From: Dryas octopetala
Lineage: Eukaryota > Streptophyta > Magnoliopsida > Rosales > Rosaceae
Assembly: GCA_963921425.1 (NCBI GenBank)
Contig: OY992833.1
Coordinates: 22,901,454 to 22,965,453 of the forward strand
Length of the DNA: 64,000 nucleotides
Reading direction: 5' to 3'
Of the stretch, positions 12,846-24,454 are shown piece after piece (position 1 is the stretch's first letter; every line of letters begins with the position of its first letter). The notes under the pieces were generated by a model, which was not told the DNA's origin, did not search any database, and saw nothing but the letters and a program-made list of their open reading frames with translations. The translations under genes were made by a program, and so were the position numbers.

Positions 12846-13458
12846 GGGGGACTATTCAGACCACTCAAAAGAATTGAGTTGACCACCCTCTCATTTTTTT
12901 GCCTATTTTTTTTTTTTTTCTATTTTGCCCCTGAATTTATAAAATAAAAAATAAAAAAAATCATTGTTTCAGATTTGGCCGGCCACCCTCCCCACCGCCG
13001 GCTCGACCCTACCCCTCACTACCGCCGGTCGACCCCACCCCTCCTCATCGTCAGTGCGACCCCACCCACCGCTAATCTCCCTTCTCCCTCTCTCTTCTCT
13101 CTCTCTGCCTTCCTCCCTCTCTCTTCCCTCTCTCTGCCTCCCTCCCTCACGGGACCACCATGGAGGTCTATAGGGTCGCGCCGGCCACCCATGGTGGTCC
13201 GATGAGGGAGGGAGGCAGAGAGAGGGAAGAGAGAGAGAAGGGAGATCGGGGGTGGGTGGGGTCGCCCCTGCGATAGGGAGGGGTGGCGTCAACCGGCGAT
13301 AGGGAAGGGTGGGGTCGCATCGGCGGTGGGATGGATGACCGGCCAAATTTGAAAAAATGAGTTTTTTTTTTTAATTCAAGGGCAAAATAGGAAAAAAGGG
13401 GCCAAAAAAATGAGAGAGTGGTCAACTCAGTCCTTTTGAGTGGTCTGAATAGTCTCCC
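12846..13458. mobile_element. GC-rich fold-back (long inverted-repeat) element
   Basis: Almost the whole element is one imperfect hairpin. The left arm (about 12846-13160) begins GGGGGACTATTCAGACCACT, then 'gagttgaccaccctctcat', an AT-rich spacer, 'atttggccggccacc', repeats of 'ccaccgccgg...cgacccca' type and a CT-rich tract. The right arm (about 13185-13458) is its reverse complement, with a loop near 13160-13185. Flanks 'cttttcaata' and 'ctttcaaata' could be a degenerate 10-bp target duplication, as Mutator-type elements make. It has no transposase. Open frames on both strands are by-products of the low-complexity arms. A half copy lies at 48436-48726. Confidence 0.75.
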
Positions 13459-15837
13459 ACTTTCAAATATGATCTCAAATTCTCAATTCCTAAACCCGTA
13501 ATTCACTATAATCCCAAATCCCTTTCAAAAATTGCATGCCCAAAAGGTACAGACTGTACAGTGTCGTTGTTGAGCTTGCATATATATATATATATATACA
13601 GTTTTTCACATTTTAAATTTGAAATTAAAATGAACGTACACTTAATTCCATTTTGTTGTCTTTTTCTCATGCTTGGTGATTGCTAAGCCATATATGTTCA
13701 TGTATATATTATAAGATAGCATGGAATCAATTCCGACACACAATATAGACAAGGTGAATATATTACCTATCTAGCTTTTCGGAAATGGGAGAATACAAGT
13801 GCCACATAATAAAGATATATCATCTTTTTTGTTCCATCTTGGAATATATTGGCTGGGGGACGTAGGCATAGGCAAAACATCTACTTAGATATTGCATCTA
13901 GCCTTAGAAGCTCACGCTAGGACTTGAATACTTGATCATATATAGTTCAATTCCCTAGCCTTAATTTAGGGTTAGTAATTAGACAATTCTTGTATACAAC
14001 CATTTTATATATATATACAACTTAATTCGCTCTCATAAAATGCTTATCTAATAACTTTGCACTTCTAATTGGAATTAGTAAGGAGATTTGGGAGCATATA
14101 AAGGACATATTATTAATTTCCAAATTTATTAGGTGTACATTTATATTTCGACCTCTTTTTGGCTAATTTTTTTATAAGTAAAGGACATTATACAAAGAGC
14201 TCCACTATAAGCAAGACTAATTTTACATGTACATATATACTGACCACATATATGAAAGTTTCAAATGACGAAGCCAGTGATTGATATATTGATTTGGACT
14301 CAACTTCAGGTTAATCCTTAAATTTTTTTTATTGAATAGATTTTAGAGCCTAATAGATCTCAATCCACCCTAACTAGCTAGCTATCATCTTCAGCCTGCC
14401 CTAACTGGCTAGCCCCCACGGCCAGTCCACTCCATCCTCCATCAACCCACTTCTCTTTTCTCATTTATCCCCTTACCCTAGTCATATCCTATAACACCTA
14501 AGTTTTATATCATAGCTCCGCCTTTGGATGAGGTTAAGACCTATTTACATAGGTGGGTTTTATGTTTGGGAAAAGTTGATATATATTTGGTAATAACTAA
14601 TCAATTATATATGCCTCCACGTAAGAGGAGATGATAATGCAAAGAATCACTTTGGTTAGTGACAGTTAACTTCATGGATTCTGTATATAAGAATACCAAA
14701 TGATGATGAGGTGTAATTGGAATGTGTACGGATCATCGATTTAATCTCTCTGCAGATGTTTTATTTAAACTTTGAGGCTGTCCGGATGAACCCCACAAGC
14801 ATCGAAAGGGGCATGCGTGATGGAACATAACACTAACAAGAATATATGTGTATATAGCTAGCTCCATTAAAATCATTATTGATCCTTTTTTAATTAATTT
14901 AGACGTACATGTATGCATCAGCGAAAGAATATTATTCATTTTGATTGACAAGACATTATATTGTAAAATGAATGGAACATTGATAATTAGGCAGGTATAT
15001 ATGCATATATGCACCACCACCACCACCTCCACCACGTAATTGTTGCAGAATTTCAGAGTTTATTCGAAAGGCAAATTTATAAGGGTGCTACGTCACGCAC
15101 ATTTACCCAAACCTCCACCTCAGAATCTTCAGCCCTGGCCTATCCAATATCTCATTCCATGATAGCCTTACACGGCAAGCACTAACATGTTTCACTCAAA
15201 AATTAAGCATCCTATATATTATGTACTCGCTGCCAATCATGCTCTTTGTTTAATTTCCATTTATTTGATTTCTTAGTTAATTTGGCTCATTTGATTTAAT
15301 GTGCATATGCGCGCAACTTCAAAACTATGACACAGATTGAGCAATATATAGTGTGTATTTGTAATTGTAACACATTCATTCACTACTTACATCTCATTTG
15401 GATGGCACATTTATACACGAGTGAGAATAATTTCGATCATTTTTACGAAAGATGTGATTAGCAATGTGATTGATCAGTAAATACATATTAATGCATTTCT
15501 TATATCAAGAAAGTATAAGATAACATGTACTCACTTTTTCAGTGAAATAAAAAGCTCATGACTATATATATAGTACTACAGTTCAATAATTAATTAAGAA
15601 GTGTTAAGTGTACACTCAAAAGTACGTGATGTAGAGTTACAAGCTATAACCACTTGAAATTGCATGGTGTGCTAAGCTCTATATCTTACTTTTCTTACAA
15701 TGTACTTAATTAAGCCGCTGGATGCAAGAGAAAATTAAAAGGAAAATACAACTCATGATCAGTTAATAATTAACCTTAATTATTCGAGACTGATCATATA
15801 TTATATATAGTACTATTAGGCTCCATAGTTACTGTTG

Positions 15838-16146
15838 CTAAAGCCATAAGGCTCCTGCATCTTTTAGCAACTTCTTTAGCGAGCCATTAAGATGGAGGGT
15901 CATGACTGTGTTGGCTGAGCCCACAAACTTGCCGCCAATGAAGACCGCCGGCACCGAGGGCTGGCAGCCCAGCCTCATCAAAGCCCACTCCATCTCCTTC
16001 CCCCTCGACTCCTCATCGAGCTCGTAGATGGCAGGGCTTACCCCTTGTTCGTAGAACAGTCTCTTGATTGCATGGGACATGCAGCACGAGCTCTTGCTGA
16101 AGATAACCACTGCCTTTTGTGATGCCAATTTTGTTACGCGATCCAT
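15838..16146 (-). CDS. CC-type (class III, ROXY) glutaredoxin
   Basis: Intronless, 102 aa. [20 protein letters not shown] leads into the active site CCMS (about 21-24), followed by the glutathione-groove elements [11 protein letters not shown] and the C-terminal ALWL. CC-type glutaredoxins are land-plant specific. They bind TGA bZIP factors, and in the family the ALWL end recruits TOPLESS co-repressors, so this is probably a nuclear/cytosolic transcriptional modulator rather than a bulk reductase. A TATA box lies 290 bp upstream. Its paralogue is at 21802-22110, in the opposite orientation. The length is typical of the family. The lack of a fourth-position cysteine (CCMS) distinguishes it from its CCLC neighbour. 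Confidence 0.95.
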   Translation of the reverse strand: MDRVTKLASQKAVVIFSKSSCCMSHAIKRLFYEQGVSPAIYELDEESRGKEMEWALMRLGCQPSVPAVFIGGKFVGSANTVMTLHLNGSLKKLLKDAGALWL

Positions 16147-16436
16147 TTCAAAACGCTAATTAATCCCAAATAGCAAGCTAGCAAGAAATTAAAATGTACC
16201 CAAAAAGTGTAATGTAATGGCCAAGTAAAATGTAGTTGTCAAAGATATATGGTTGAGATGGGATTAGGGCGTAATGAGTAAATGAGGTTTTAAATTGTTT
16301 GGAAGCCAAGAAATTAGATGGGAAAGTGAGGGAAAATTGTGGGAAATGGAGCAAGCAAATGTAGGCTATGAAGTTTGTATTAGTAACTTAGTAGTAGTAG
16401 CTTGGTGGGTTTTGATTTGGATGGCTTGTGAGGATG

Positions 16437-16444
16437 TATATATA
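16437..16444 (-). promoter_or_regulatory. TATA box of CCMS glutaredoxin
   Basis: Read on the minus strand the sequence is GCC-TATATATA-CATCC, about 290 bp upstream of the start codon at 16146. This would give a 5' UTR of roughly 260 nt. It is the only strong TATA within 400 bp. Confidence 0.5.
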
Positions 16445-17416
16445 GGCAAGCCATATGGGAACTTCTGCATATTATAAGCATAGCTTAATCTAATGGAGAA
16501 AAGGAAATGGAAAGCGGAAGGTTCCTTTAGATATTTGGATTGATGCCCAAACTACCCTTGATGTGAAAGTGACTTGTGTGGCTTACTAATATGTATCCCT
16601 TATTTACCTTAGCTAGCTAGTTGGGCCAAGAATCTAAGCTACCATAGAGATAAGCCAAACGTGGCCGAAAGTGGATTATAAGAGGCATTGAAAAATGTTA
16701 CCAATAACATATTAATGTAGGGTACGTGCATTAGCTTTATTTGTGTGGACGAAAATGCCCCTCTTTTACACTGTGAGGGATGCATGAAAGGGAATGTCAA
16801 CTTTGGATATAATTAGGTGTTAGCTAGATGAAGACGCGCACGAATAGTTGCATCACAGATGATGATGATGCTGAGGATACAATCTTGGTAAAAGTTGGAG
16901 ATCGAGTTTTGGGTGATGTGTGAGTAGAATATCAACTCGAATTGATCAAATTAAAGAGAACTTAAACTTAAAGGAGTACGTGAGGGAGATGGAACTAGGC
17001 TTGCCACTTCTGTCGTATATGTCTTATTAGCTAGTCAGAAGAATTCTTCTGTGAAATTTCAGTTATCCTATATTTTTTCAATTCTAGGGTCACTCTCCAC
17101 ACGTCTTACTCTTGCGACCCAACACAAACGATGGCTAATCGTAAGTCTAGAAAACTTTGAGCTAGCTAGCTTGAACTTGAGATGCCATATATTCCACCCT
17201 ATCGTTAGCTATGAAATGTTCATATACCATAATCGGTATATCACACCTTCTTGTTTTGTCAAGATCATGGAGATAAATTAAGCACAAATGCTTAACTAGC
17301 TAATTTGTGCACGTTTTTAATGCTGATAGCTAGCTAGCTAGATACAATTCATACAGACCATTGATGACAAATTAACACCCCCCTAATTAGAAGATGCCAG
17401 AACACGAATCACAACC

Positions 17417-17850
17417 ATTAATCTTAGGGCAGTACTTGGGTCACTCCCACGGAGTACCACTTGGTCACCCCTACTCTCCAAAACTACTTGTTCGGCAGTG
17501 CAGACTCAAGATCAGAACCGTTCATTTTTTAGATCACTTATTAAAGATCATCTCTGTAAAAAATCAACTCAATCAGAAATCGTTTAGTTATATAACTTTT
17601 ATCGAATAAATGGACGGTTTGGTCAAAAAATCACTCTTTAAATACAAACTGTTCATTTATTCGATAACAATTATATACCAAATGATTTCTGATTGCGTTA
17701 ATTTTGTACAAAGATAATATTTAATAGTTGATTTAAAAAATAAACTATTCTTATTATGAGCATGCACTGCCTAATAAGTAGTTTAGGGAGGTGGCCGGGG
17801 GTGACCAAGTGGTTCTCCTGAGGTGACCCAAGTACTACCCTTAATCTTAA
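17417..17850. mobile_element. Fold-back MITE, family C
   Basis: About 434 bp. The left end 'ttaatcttagggcagtactt' plus 'gggtcac' pairs with the right end 'aagtactacccttaatctta', and further inside 'accacttggtcacccc' and 'tactt-tt-ggcagtgc' also pair. The core carries 'aaaatcaactcaatcagaaa' and 'attcgataa...tgatttctgatt', related to the cores of families A and B. It has no coding capacity. Confidence 0.7.
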
Positions 17851-19196
17851 CAAGATCTTGCGGAATAATATAATTAAAAGGTTGAAAGAACAAAACATGT
17901 GAAGTGAAGGTTATAAGTCACTAAAAAGGTCTGTGGATAAATGGACGCATGATTAGCTAGATGATATCCTTTTTAGCAATTCTAGCTAATGATGATCAAT
18001 ATAGATTTTGTTCGATGTATATATATATATATATATTAATAAAAATGACACAATATGTGTTGGAATTTTATTCTATAGCTTTATTAAGATTTTGAAGGAA
18101 GAAGTATTTGACATATTCTGTCTGTTTCGTATATATCCACAAAAGCAATATTGATAAAGGCAAAAGAATCTGTACAGGCCGGCCGGCCACCCTGTACGTA
18201 CCTCACTCGATGGACCACCAACCCATACATATTTCATATATGTAAATTAAACCCTAATAATTTGTGATGCCAGGATCCGTCCTCGCATACACTATATAGC
18301 TTCTTTATTTTCTTTAATTTTAGGCTTAAAGTTGACATTCTTTTTCCAACTTACACACGTACGCCACCCACATGCAAATGCATTTGGCCTTATCTGTATA
18401 TATCTCTCTCTCTCCAAGTTTTATACTTTCATGAATCATGAGTATGGTTATCTTTTTAATGCAGAGAAAAACTTCTTGTCCTATATCTTATTATGCGTAT
18501 TTATTAGAGATCATAAACCCATAAAATATATAGGACCATATGTCTCATGAAAATTTTTCTACATACAAATATGTTATGATGGTACGTATAGTTCATGAGG
18601 ATGTATATGTACGTCTATGTTATAACGAAGTTGAAATTGAGACTAAACATGTTGCTCATAAAGTTAGCCCATTAATTATGTGTCTCCCAAATTTCATAGT
18701 ATGCACGCAATACTCATATAGTGCGCACATCCTAATAATTTATGCTTTTGAGATTAATAGTAATTAAACATATGTTATAATATATGCATATATTATAACC
18801 CTCATAAATCGATATACACGGTAATGCATGTATAATCCTCAAATATTAATCAACTCAACCTTAGCAATAAATTAAATGTTGCGCATGGGATTGTGACCGA
18901 TGATTAATTTTAGAAAAGCCATGCATACATGCATATATGCTCTAATAAGTACGAGAGAGCTGTGTAATGTACGGTCAAGGACAAAACTGGCCCTTGGCCT
19001 CCCAATTGGGCCATTTATATGCTTATATGGCGATTGTTCCTTAAAATATATTTTGTCACAACTCACAAGCTAAGCTGTCTAGTAGGTAAACGTGAGACAT
19101 CACACATATATATATAGCAAAATATTTGGTTCGTCTATTTATATATATAGACTCTTTTTGCTATATATATATAGCAAAAATAGTCTATATATATAC

Positions 19197-19592
19197 ACAG
19201 CTCCTTCTATTGAGGTATATCTCAATTTATTTATGTTGAAGTATGACATTTTTGAGGCTCATACGAGTCGTTTTGTGTCGATCCGAACCGTTCACAAAGA
19301 TCATCTTCATTGATAGATCATCCTTGCAAAAAATTAGTCAAATCGGAAATCATTTGCCTATCTAACTTTGATAAAACAAATGAACGGTTTCATCAAAAAT
19401 ATTTGGTTCGTCTATTTATTTGATCAAAGTTAGATAGACAAATGATTTCCGATTTGGCTATTTACAAGGATGATCTATCAATGGAGATGTAAAAAATGAA
19501 CGGTTCAGATCGACACAAAAAGACTCGTGTGGACCTTAATAGGGTATACCTCAATATAAATAAGTTGAGGTATACCTCAATAGAATAAGCCT
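19197..19592. mobile_element. Fold-back MITE, family A, copy 1
   Basis: About 396 bp, nearly a full-length hairpin. The outer arms carry 'ctccttct-ttgaggtatat' and its complement, then 'cgagtcgttttgtgtcgatc', 'gatcatccttgcaaaaaatt' and 'tctaactttgat'. (TA)n tracts flank both sides. It is 75-80% like copy 2 at 50346-50746 by eye; its ends are more diverged. Confidence 0.8.
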
Positions 19593-19607
19593 GTATATAT
19601 ATATATA

Positions 19608-20011
19608 CAACAATGCTCTAAAACTAACTGGTTAGCAAGCTAATACAAAGCTAACCATCTTGTTGGGCTCACCGCATAATATAATCTCAAAATTTGAACC
19701 ATCCATTTTTAGGCCATATATACTTCAAAGATCATTTATGTAAAAAATCTCTAAAATTGAAAGTCATTTAGCCATCTGATTATAATAACAACTATTTATA
19801 TGCTCTTATTGAAAACAGTGATCGTCTATTTATTTGATCACAATTAGATGTTTAAATGATTTCCGATTTAGTTAATTTTTTGCAATAATAATCTTTTAAG
19901 TATGGCCTAAAAAATAAACGGCTCGGATTATGAGAATAATTATGTGGTGAGCCCAAAAGTATGGTTAACTTCGTATTAACTTACTAACATGTTAGCTTTA
20001 GAGCATTCCTC
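19608..20011. mobile_element. Fold-back MITE, family B, copy 1
   Basis: About 404 bp, only some 15 bp from family A copy 1. The left end 'aatgctctaaaactaactgg' pairs with 'catgttagctttagagcatt' at the right. Inner pairs include 'ttgggctcacc'/'ggtgagccca' and a core 'gatcacaattagat...atgatttccgattt' related to family A. (TA)n runs lie at both edges. Confidence 0.75.
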
Positions 20012-20174
20012 TATATATATATAAATTACATATATATACTGTTGACGTTGCCATCAATTAGATGACCAAGATTCGAATTGGTGATGGAACTAAAGTTGAG
20101 AGAAAAAAAAAAAAACAAAAGAAAGATTTTCATTTGATGGGATTCATTCATTCTTCTAGATTGATCATGACATA

Positions 20175-20220
20175 CATGTATATATCTTTTTTTTTTTTGG
20201 GCCAAATGCATGTATATATC
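20175..20220 (-). mobile_element. A-tailed micro-insertion with 12-bp TSD
   Basis: 'catgtatatatc' occurs at 20175-20186 and 20209-20220, identical in 12 of 12. Between them lies a 22-nt insert that reads on the minus strand CATTTGGCCC followed by A(12). The flanks are part of a (TA)-rich area, so chance similarity is somewhat more likely here than at the other sites. Confidence 0.7.
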
Positions 20221-21570
20221 ATATATGATATATATCTGGAGTACATCTTCTAAAATATTTACTACTTATATACGCATGGTGGGCGGTTCAGATTGGATCG
20301 ATGTGTATACATATGGATGATAAAGAAATAAATTTCAAATATGGTATAATATATATATTTTCCAGTTTTAGACTTTTAGGTACGTAGATCGAATAAGAAA
20401 TTAAAGGTAGAAGCTAGGCAACTACATGTTGGATTAATGGACATGGAAAGGTACGTGTAGAGAGGATAACGTTGGGGACCTCATGGGCATCCATGTACGT
20501 ACGGCGTTTTGTTTTTTTGGTTTCGGACGTGTCATCGAAAGTGAGAGCTGGAGACTTATTAGCTCATAATTCACATATATATATATATGTGTGATTTCTT
20601 TGAAATGAAAATAGAAAAATAAATAATTAATATTAATTTCTGTTATCCTTGATCAAAATTTTACTTGCAACACATGGAAATTAATCTAATATGCATTAAT
20701 ATATTAGGATGATCATGTTCTTGGATTGTAGCTTATGATATGCGCGCAGGAGCATATATATATATATATGATATATATTATATACATAATACATGTAGTT
20801 TATATAATTATTTATGTATTTTCTCTTTTCAGTAATTGGGTTTCTTTTCTGTGTTCCTTTTCATGAATTGGATGCGAATCCAAATAGAAAAAGGAGGTCC
20901 CAATTGGATAGATGCAACTAGCTACATAGCTGCTTCTCCAACTCAGCAGATGCTGAAGGATTGATACGCCAGACCAATTAATACCAGTATGGAAAATATG
21001 GGCCACCTGCTGATCGATGATCAAAACTATGGGTAGAACGAAGAAATGTGTTCTCTGTTCAAAACTAAACAGCCTCTCTCCCTATAGTAAAAGCATTCAA
21101 ATTTATCTGATACCTACGATTTGTGCAGTATTCACCTATAAATAATTAAATCTTAAAGAGTACGTCTTCTAGTTACCCAAAAGAACACAAAGAGCTAGCT
21201 AACCTGGTGAGGCAGAGTAATGGAAAAGAATTGAAGAGCTTCACAAGTGCAAAAATGATTACTAGACAAATATTAATGTACATATTAGGCAATAGGCACA
21301 TATGAAACAAGATCAGAACTACATATGTGAAGCCGTACAAAGACACGTCTCTATTTCCGTATGCAAAGATTCGAAAATGTGTGCATGCCACTTTAATTCT
21401 CTGACTTGTAGTGCAACATTTTTCCATCTCTGTCAAGTAATGATCAAAGTGTGAATTGGAAGCAGGGTGGAAAAATCTAATCCAAACATTCTTATTTCCC
21501 TTCACTATCAAACCCCTTTAATTTCTAGCCAAACCTAACAATGCCAATCCACTTGTCCCACACCCATCTC

Positions 21571-21580
21571 CTATATAAAC
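21571..21580 (+). promoter_or_regulatory. TATA box of CCLC glutaredoxin
   Basis: 'ctatataaac' about 225 bp upstream of the ATG at 21802, within a C-rich leader ('cacccatctc' before, 'ccatgaaccctaaacac' after). It is a good plant TATA consensus and the best candidate promoter element for this gene. Confidence 0.6.
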
Positions 21581-21801
21581 CCATGAACCCTAAACACTCC
21601 CCACATCAAACCTCAAACTACTCGATCTCACCAATCCCACATTGCGCCATTTCCTCATCCTTTTCTCATTCTCACTTGGCATTGCACACTTTGCCTTCTA
21701 ATTACTCGCATTTTGAATTCATATATACGTACGTACGTAGTACTCTGATCATAGATTAATTGAAAGCTCGACTAGCTAGTACAATATTATTGTACATTGC
21801 A

Positions 21802-22110
21802 ATGGATGTGGTGACAAAGATGGTGTCGGAGAGGCCGGTGGTGATCTTCAGCAAGAGCTCATGCTGCCTGTGCCACTCCATCAAGACCCTGCTGTGTGAC
21901 TTTGGGGTGAACCCAGCGGTGTATGAGTTGGATGAGATGCAGAGAGGGAGGGAGATAGAGCAGGCTCTCTCCAGGCTTGGCTGCAACCCAACTGTGCCTG
22001 CAGTGTTCATTGGTGGTGAGCTTGTGGGTGGAACCAATGAGGTCATGAGCCTCCATCTCAACCGCTCTTTGATCCCCATGCTTAAACGGGTCGGAGCATT
22101 ATGGGTCTGA
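21802..22110 (+). CDS. CC-type (class III, ROXY) glutaredoxin
   Basis: Intronless, 102 aa, starting [20 protein letters not shown] and followed by the active site CCLC. Further in-frame codons upstream (a frame opening at 21760) are disregarded because family members start at this MD(V/K)V position and the paralogue is also exactly 102 aa. [12 protein letters not shown] forms the glutathione groove. The C-terminus is ALWV, where most relatives have ALWL, the short motif linked to TOPLESS recruitment. Recalled Arabidopsis synteny points to At5g18600 (GRXS2). Orientation is opposite to the paralogue at 15838-16146. Confidence 0.95.
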   Translation: MDVVTKMVSERPVVIFSKSSCCLCHSIKTLLCDFGVNPAVYELDEMQRGREIEQALSRLGCNPTVPAVFIGGELVGGTNEVMSLHLNRSLIPMLKRVGALWV

Positions 22111-24454
22111 TCATATATGGATGATCCGAACCTTATTTTGCATAACAGCAGGCGCTAGTGAGACTTGAGAGAGCCTTTGTTATGCATAAGAAATATAGAG
22201 TTTTAAATAATAAGGCTAGCTACCTAATTATTACTTACATGTACTACTCGATCTTTATATAGCTTTTTTTGTAATGCTATTTTGCTTAATTCCTATCATA
22301 ATATATAATAAAATCTCACTTTCATTAAGTCTCCATGCAGTTTCGTATGTTTTCATCATAGAAGTTAAAGTATGTAATTTTGATTAACAATAAATAAAGA
22401 ATTCCATAACATTATATATATTGTGACACAAAACTTTAAATGACTTATTATATAACGTGGTTAAAAAAAAGTTGACAAGTAACATTATATATCAAATGAC
22501 TTGTTATATATATATGGCTTTGTTGAAGATAAGTGGTTTTGATTGGGCTTAGAGCAACTAACACAATGCATATGCACTAATGAACTCTGTATGGGGATCA
22601 ATTACTGTTGGCTCAACTCGAGTGAGCTGGGTTATCGATCTTCTGGGGACTATGTTATTTGGGCTTGTGGGCCTCGTGCCATCTTCTTAGCAGGGTCCAC
22701 CATTTATTACAGGCCCTATACCCATTTTCTCATCATTTTCGAAATTAAAAACTACAGAGGAAAAGAAAAAAGAGTAAGACAGACAATCCATCAAATGAAC
22801 CAAACGAAAAATACCGCATTAATTGTCACTGTCCTAATTATTAGATGCAGGAAGGACAAATATGTCCATTTTGGAGTAATTCCAAAGATTGTTACAATAC
22901 AATTCTACACTTGCAATTAAAAAATATTTCACTGTTTCTTTGGAACACTGTAGTGGACCATGAAGTTTAGCCTGTTTAGGTCATCGAGTGGCCAAAAAAA
23001 TAAAAAAGAAGTTTAGGTCATCGAGGAGAAAAATTTTATACAAACATGTATAGTATATATATAAATAAGTTTTTAACTTTTAAATTTTGTGAATTTATTT
23101 TTTCACTAATAAAATATAAATCTTTTGTTAAATAGACTAATTTTTAACAAAATAATTCGTTTTGATGAGATATTTTAAAGTCATTAATAACTTTAACATG
23201 TAGAATTTAAATATGTATGGTTTTTATTGGTAATGACAATTATAAAGATGAGAAATTAAGTTGCTATAATATAGTTGGTTATTGACGTTCACACGAGATG
23301 TAAATAGATTAAACGACTCAAAAATTATACTTTAAAATTAAAAAAATTGAACCCGTCAATTTAAACGTGAAAAACGCATCAGTACGTATGCATGGTAGCA
23401 TATTTTCAAAAATGATAATATTGACGATCACTATAGCAATGAATTTAACAATGGAATTCATATATAGGGTTGATATCAAATTGATACACACAAGCATATG
23501 TAGTATTCAACTAGCCGAGTTAACATACATATAAGCATGATATAATTATTAATCAAGTTAAATTTTATTATTATGAGATGCCATGATTATTAAACAACTA
23601 ACACGACACGATACACTCATACACATAATCTGATAATCTGTTATTATTAATCAGGGTTTATACTTTATATATCGTATGAGCACAATTTGTAGTGAAAAAC
23701 TTAAAAGTGCATATTAAAATTTCCTCAAAACCGGTGATGTGTAAAATAGAGATGTGACGTTGCGCTGAAAATTGCAAGTCCCAATGCAATGCAGTCTACT
23801 GGAGTGGGACCCACTGCCGCACACAATAAATATCTCTACAGTTTCTCCCTCGAATATTTAAACCCCGCCTCACCCAACGGTCATTCCGAGTTTGCTTGCA
23901 AAGTTATACACTTATATACTGTTAAAATGAAAAAATAAAAAATAAAAAAACATTTTGGCAACATCATCATTTTTCAAAAAACTGGCAAATGATTTTTCGA
24001 CATTGGTTTTTAAATAAATGTTTTTCAATGATTTCAGCGAAATCAACGAAATTTCCTGTACTGCATTAGAAGACAAACCAACGCTAACGTACGCACCTTA
24101 ACGTTAACCTCTGCTCTACTTACAGTTCCAGGCTCCAGCTCACTTAATAGCGAGAGAGAGAGAGAGATAATATTAGCTCACTGGCTCGTGACTCGTGATT
24201 TTCTCTTGCAGTCCTTTCTCATTTTAGTCAGCTTTCTCGGCCACCAAACACAGGGTAATAGCTCATAGACGCTAAAAATCTGAATTTTCTGATTTTACTG
24301 GTTTAACAACTTCATGGCTCTGGGTTACAGTACTCAAAGAATGCAGCTTTCTCTCTGAAATTTTGGCAATTTTTTGAGAGCCCTTTGATGTTTATGCTTG
24401 TTTAGGGAAAAAGGGGTTCATTCCTGCTATTATTGAAGCTCTTGTTTCACAAAA
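22111..24454. other. Intergenic DNA with kelch-gene promoter
   Basis: Holds the 3' UTR of the upstream glutaredoxin (to about 22330), an A-tailed micro-insertion (22989-23010), and the promoter and leader of the kelch gene (about 23750-24454, with a (GA)n tract near 24151-24168). The 125-codon frame at 22543-22920 has no recognisable family and is not called as a gene. Confidence 0.6.
22974..23025 (+). mobile_element. A-tailed micro-insertion with 15-bp TSD
   Basis: 'gtttaggtcatcgag' is repeated perfectly (22974-22988 and 23011-23025) around a 22-nt insert, 'tggcc' followed by an A-run broken by single T and G. Fifteen identical bases of mixed composition make chance unlikely. Confidence 0.85.

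Larger units (their letters stand above)
9706..15837. other. Intergenic DNA upstream of PBL27-like gene
   Basis: This stretch holds the promoter and 5' leader of the minus-strand kinase (about 9706-10600), with a CT-rich patch near 9880 and a TGACGTCA box at 10503-10510. It also carries a poly-T/GGCC tract near 10752, an A-tailed micro-insertion (11626-11643), the GC-rich fold-back element (12846-13458) and (TA)n tracts near 13582-13600. I find no gene in the rest. Confidence 0.65.
16147..21801. other. Region between the two glutaredoxins, rich in fold-backs
   Basis: A shared upstream region of 5.7 kb for two divergently transcribed glutaredoxins. It contains fold-back elements at 17417-17850, 19197-19592 and 19608-20011, a 25-bp fragment of the fold-back core at 19114-19141, an A-tailed micro-insertion at 20187-20208, and several (TA)n tracts. 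The proximal promoters are about 16147-16700 (-) and 21400-21801 (+). No additional gene was found. Confidence 0.7.

Noticed and set aside
12964-13425. Overlapping proline/serine/arginine-rich open frames on both strands (70-125 codons)
   Set aside because: They lie wholly inside the GC-rich fold-back. Mirror-image frames on both strands come from the CT/GA tracts and complementary arms, not from a protein.
14047-14195. 'taaaggacat' repeats flanking ~80 bp, as another retroposon
   Set aside because: The repeated word is short and AT-rich and the insert lacks a clear A-tail at its boundary.
22543-22920. 125-codon open frame on the plus strand
   Set aside because: No family resemblance, a leading methionine in AT-rich intergenic DNA and a tyrosine/isoleucine-heavy end; likely chance.
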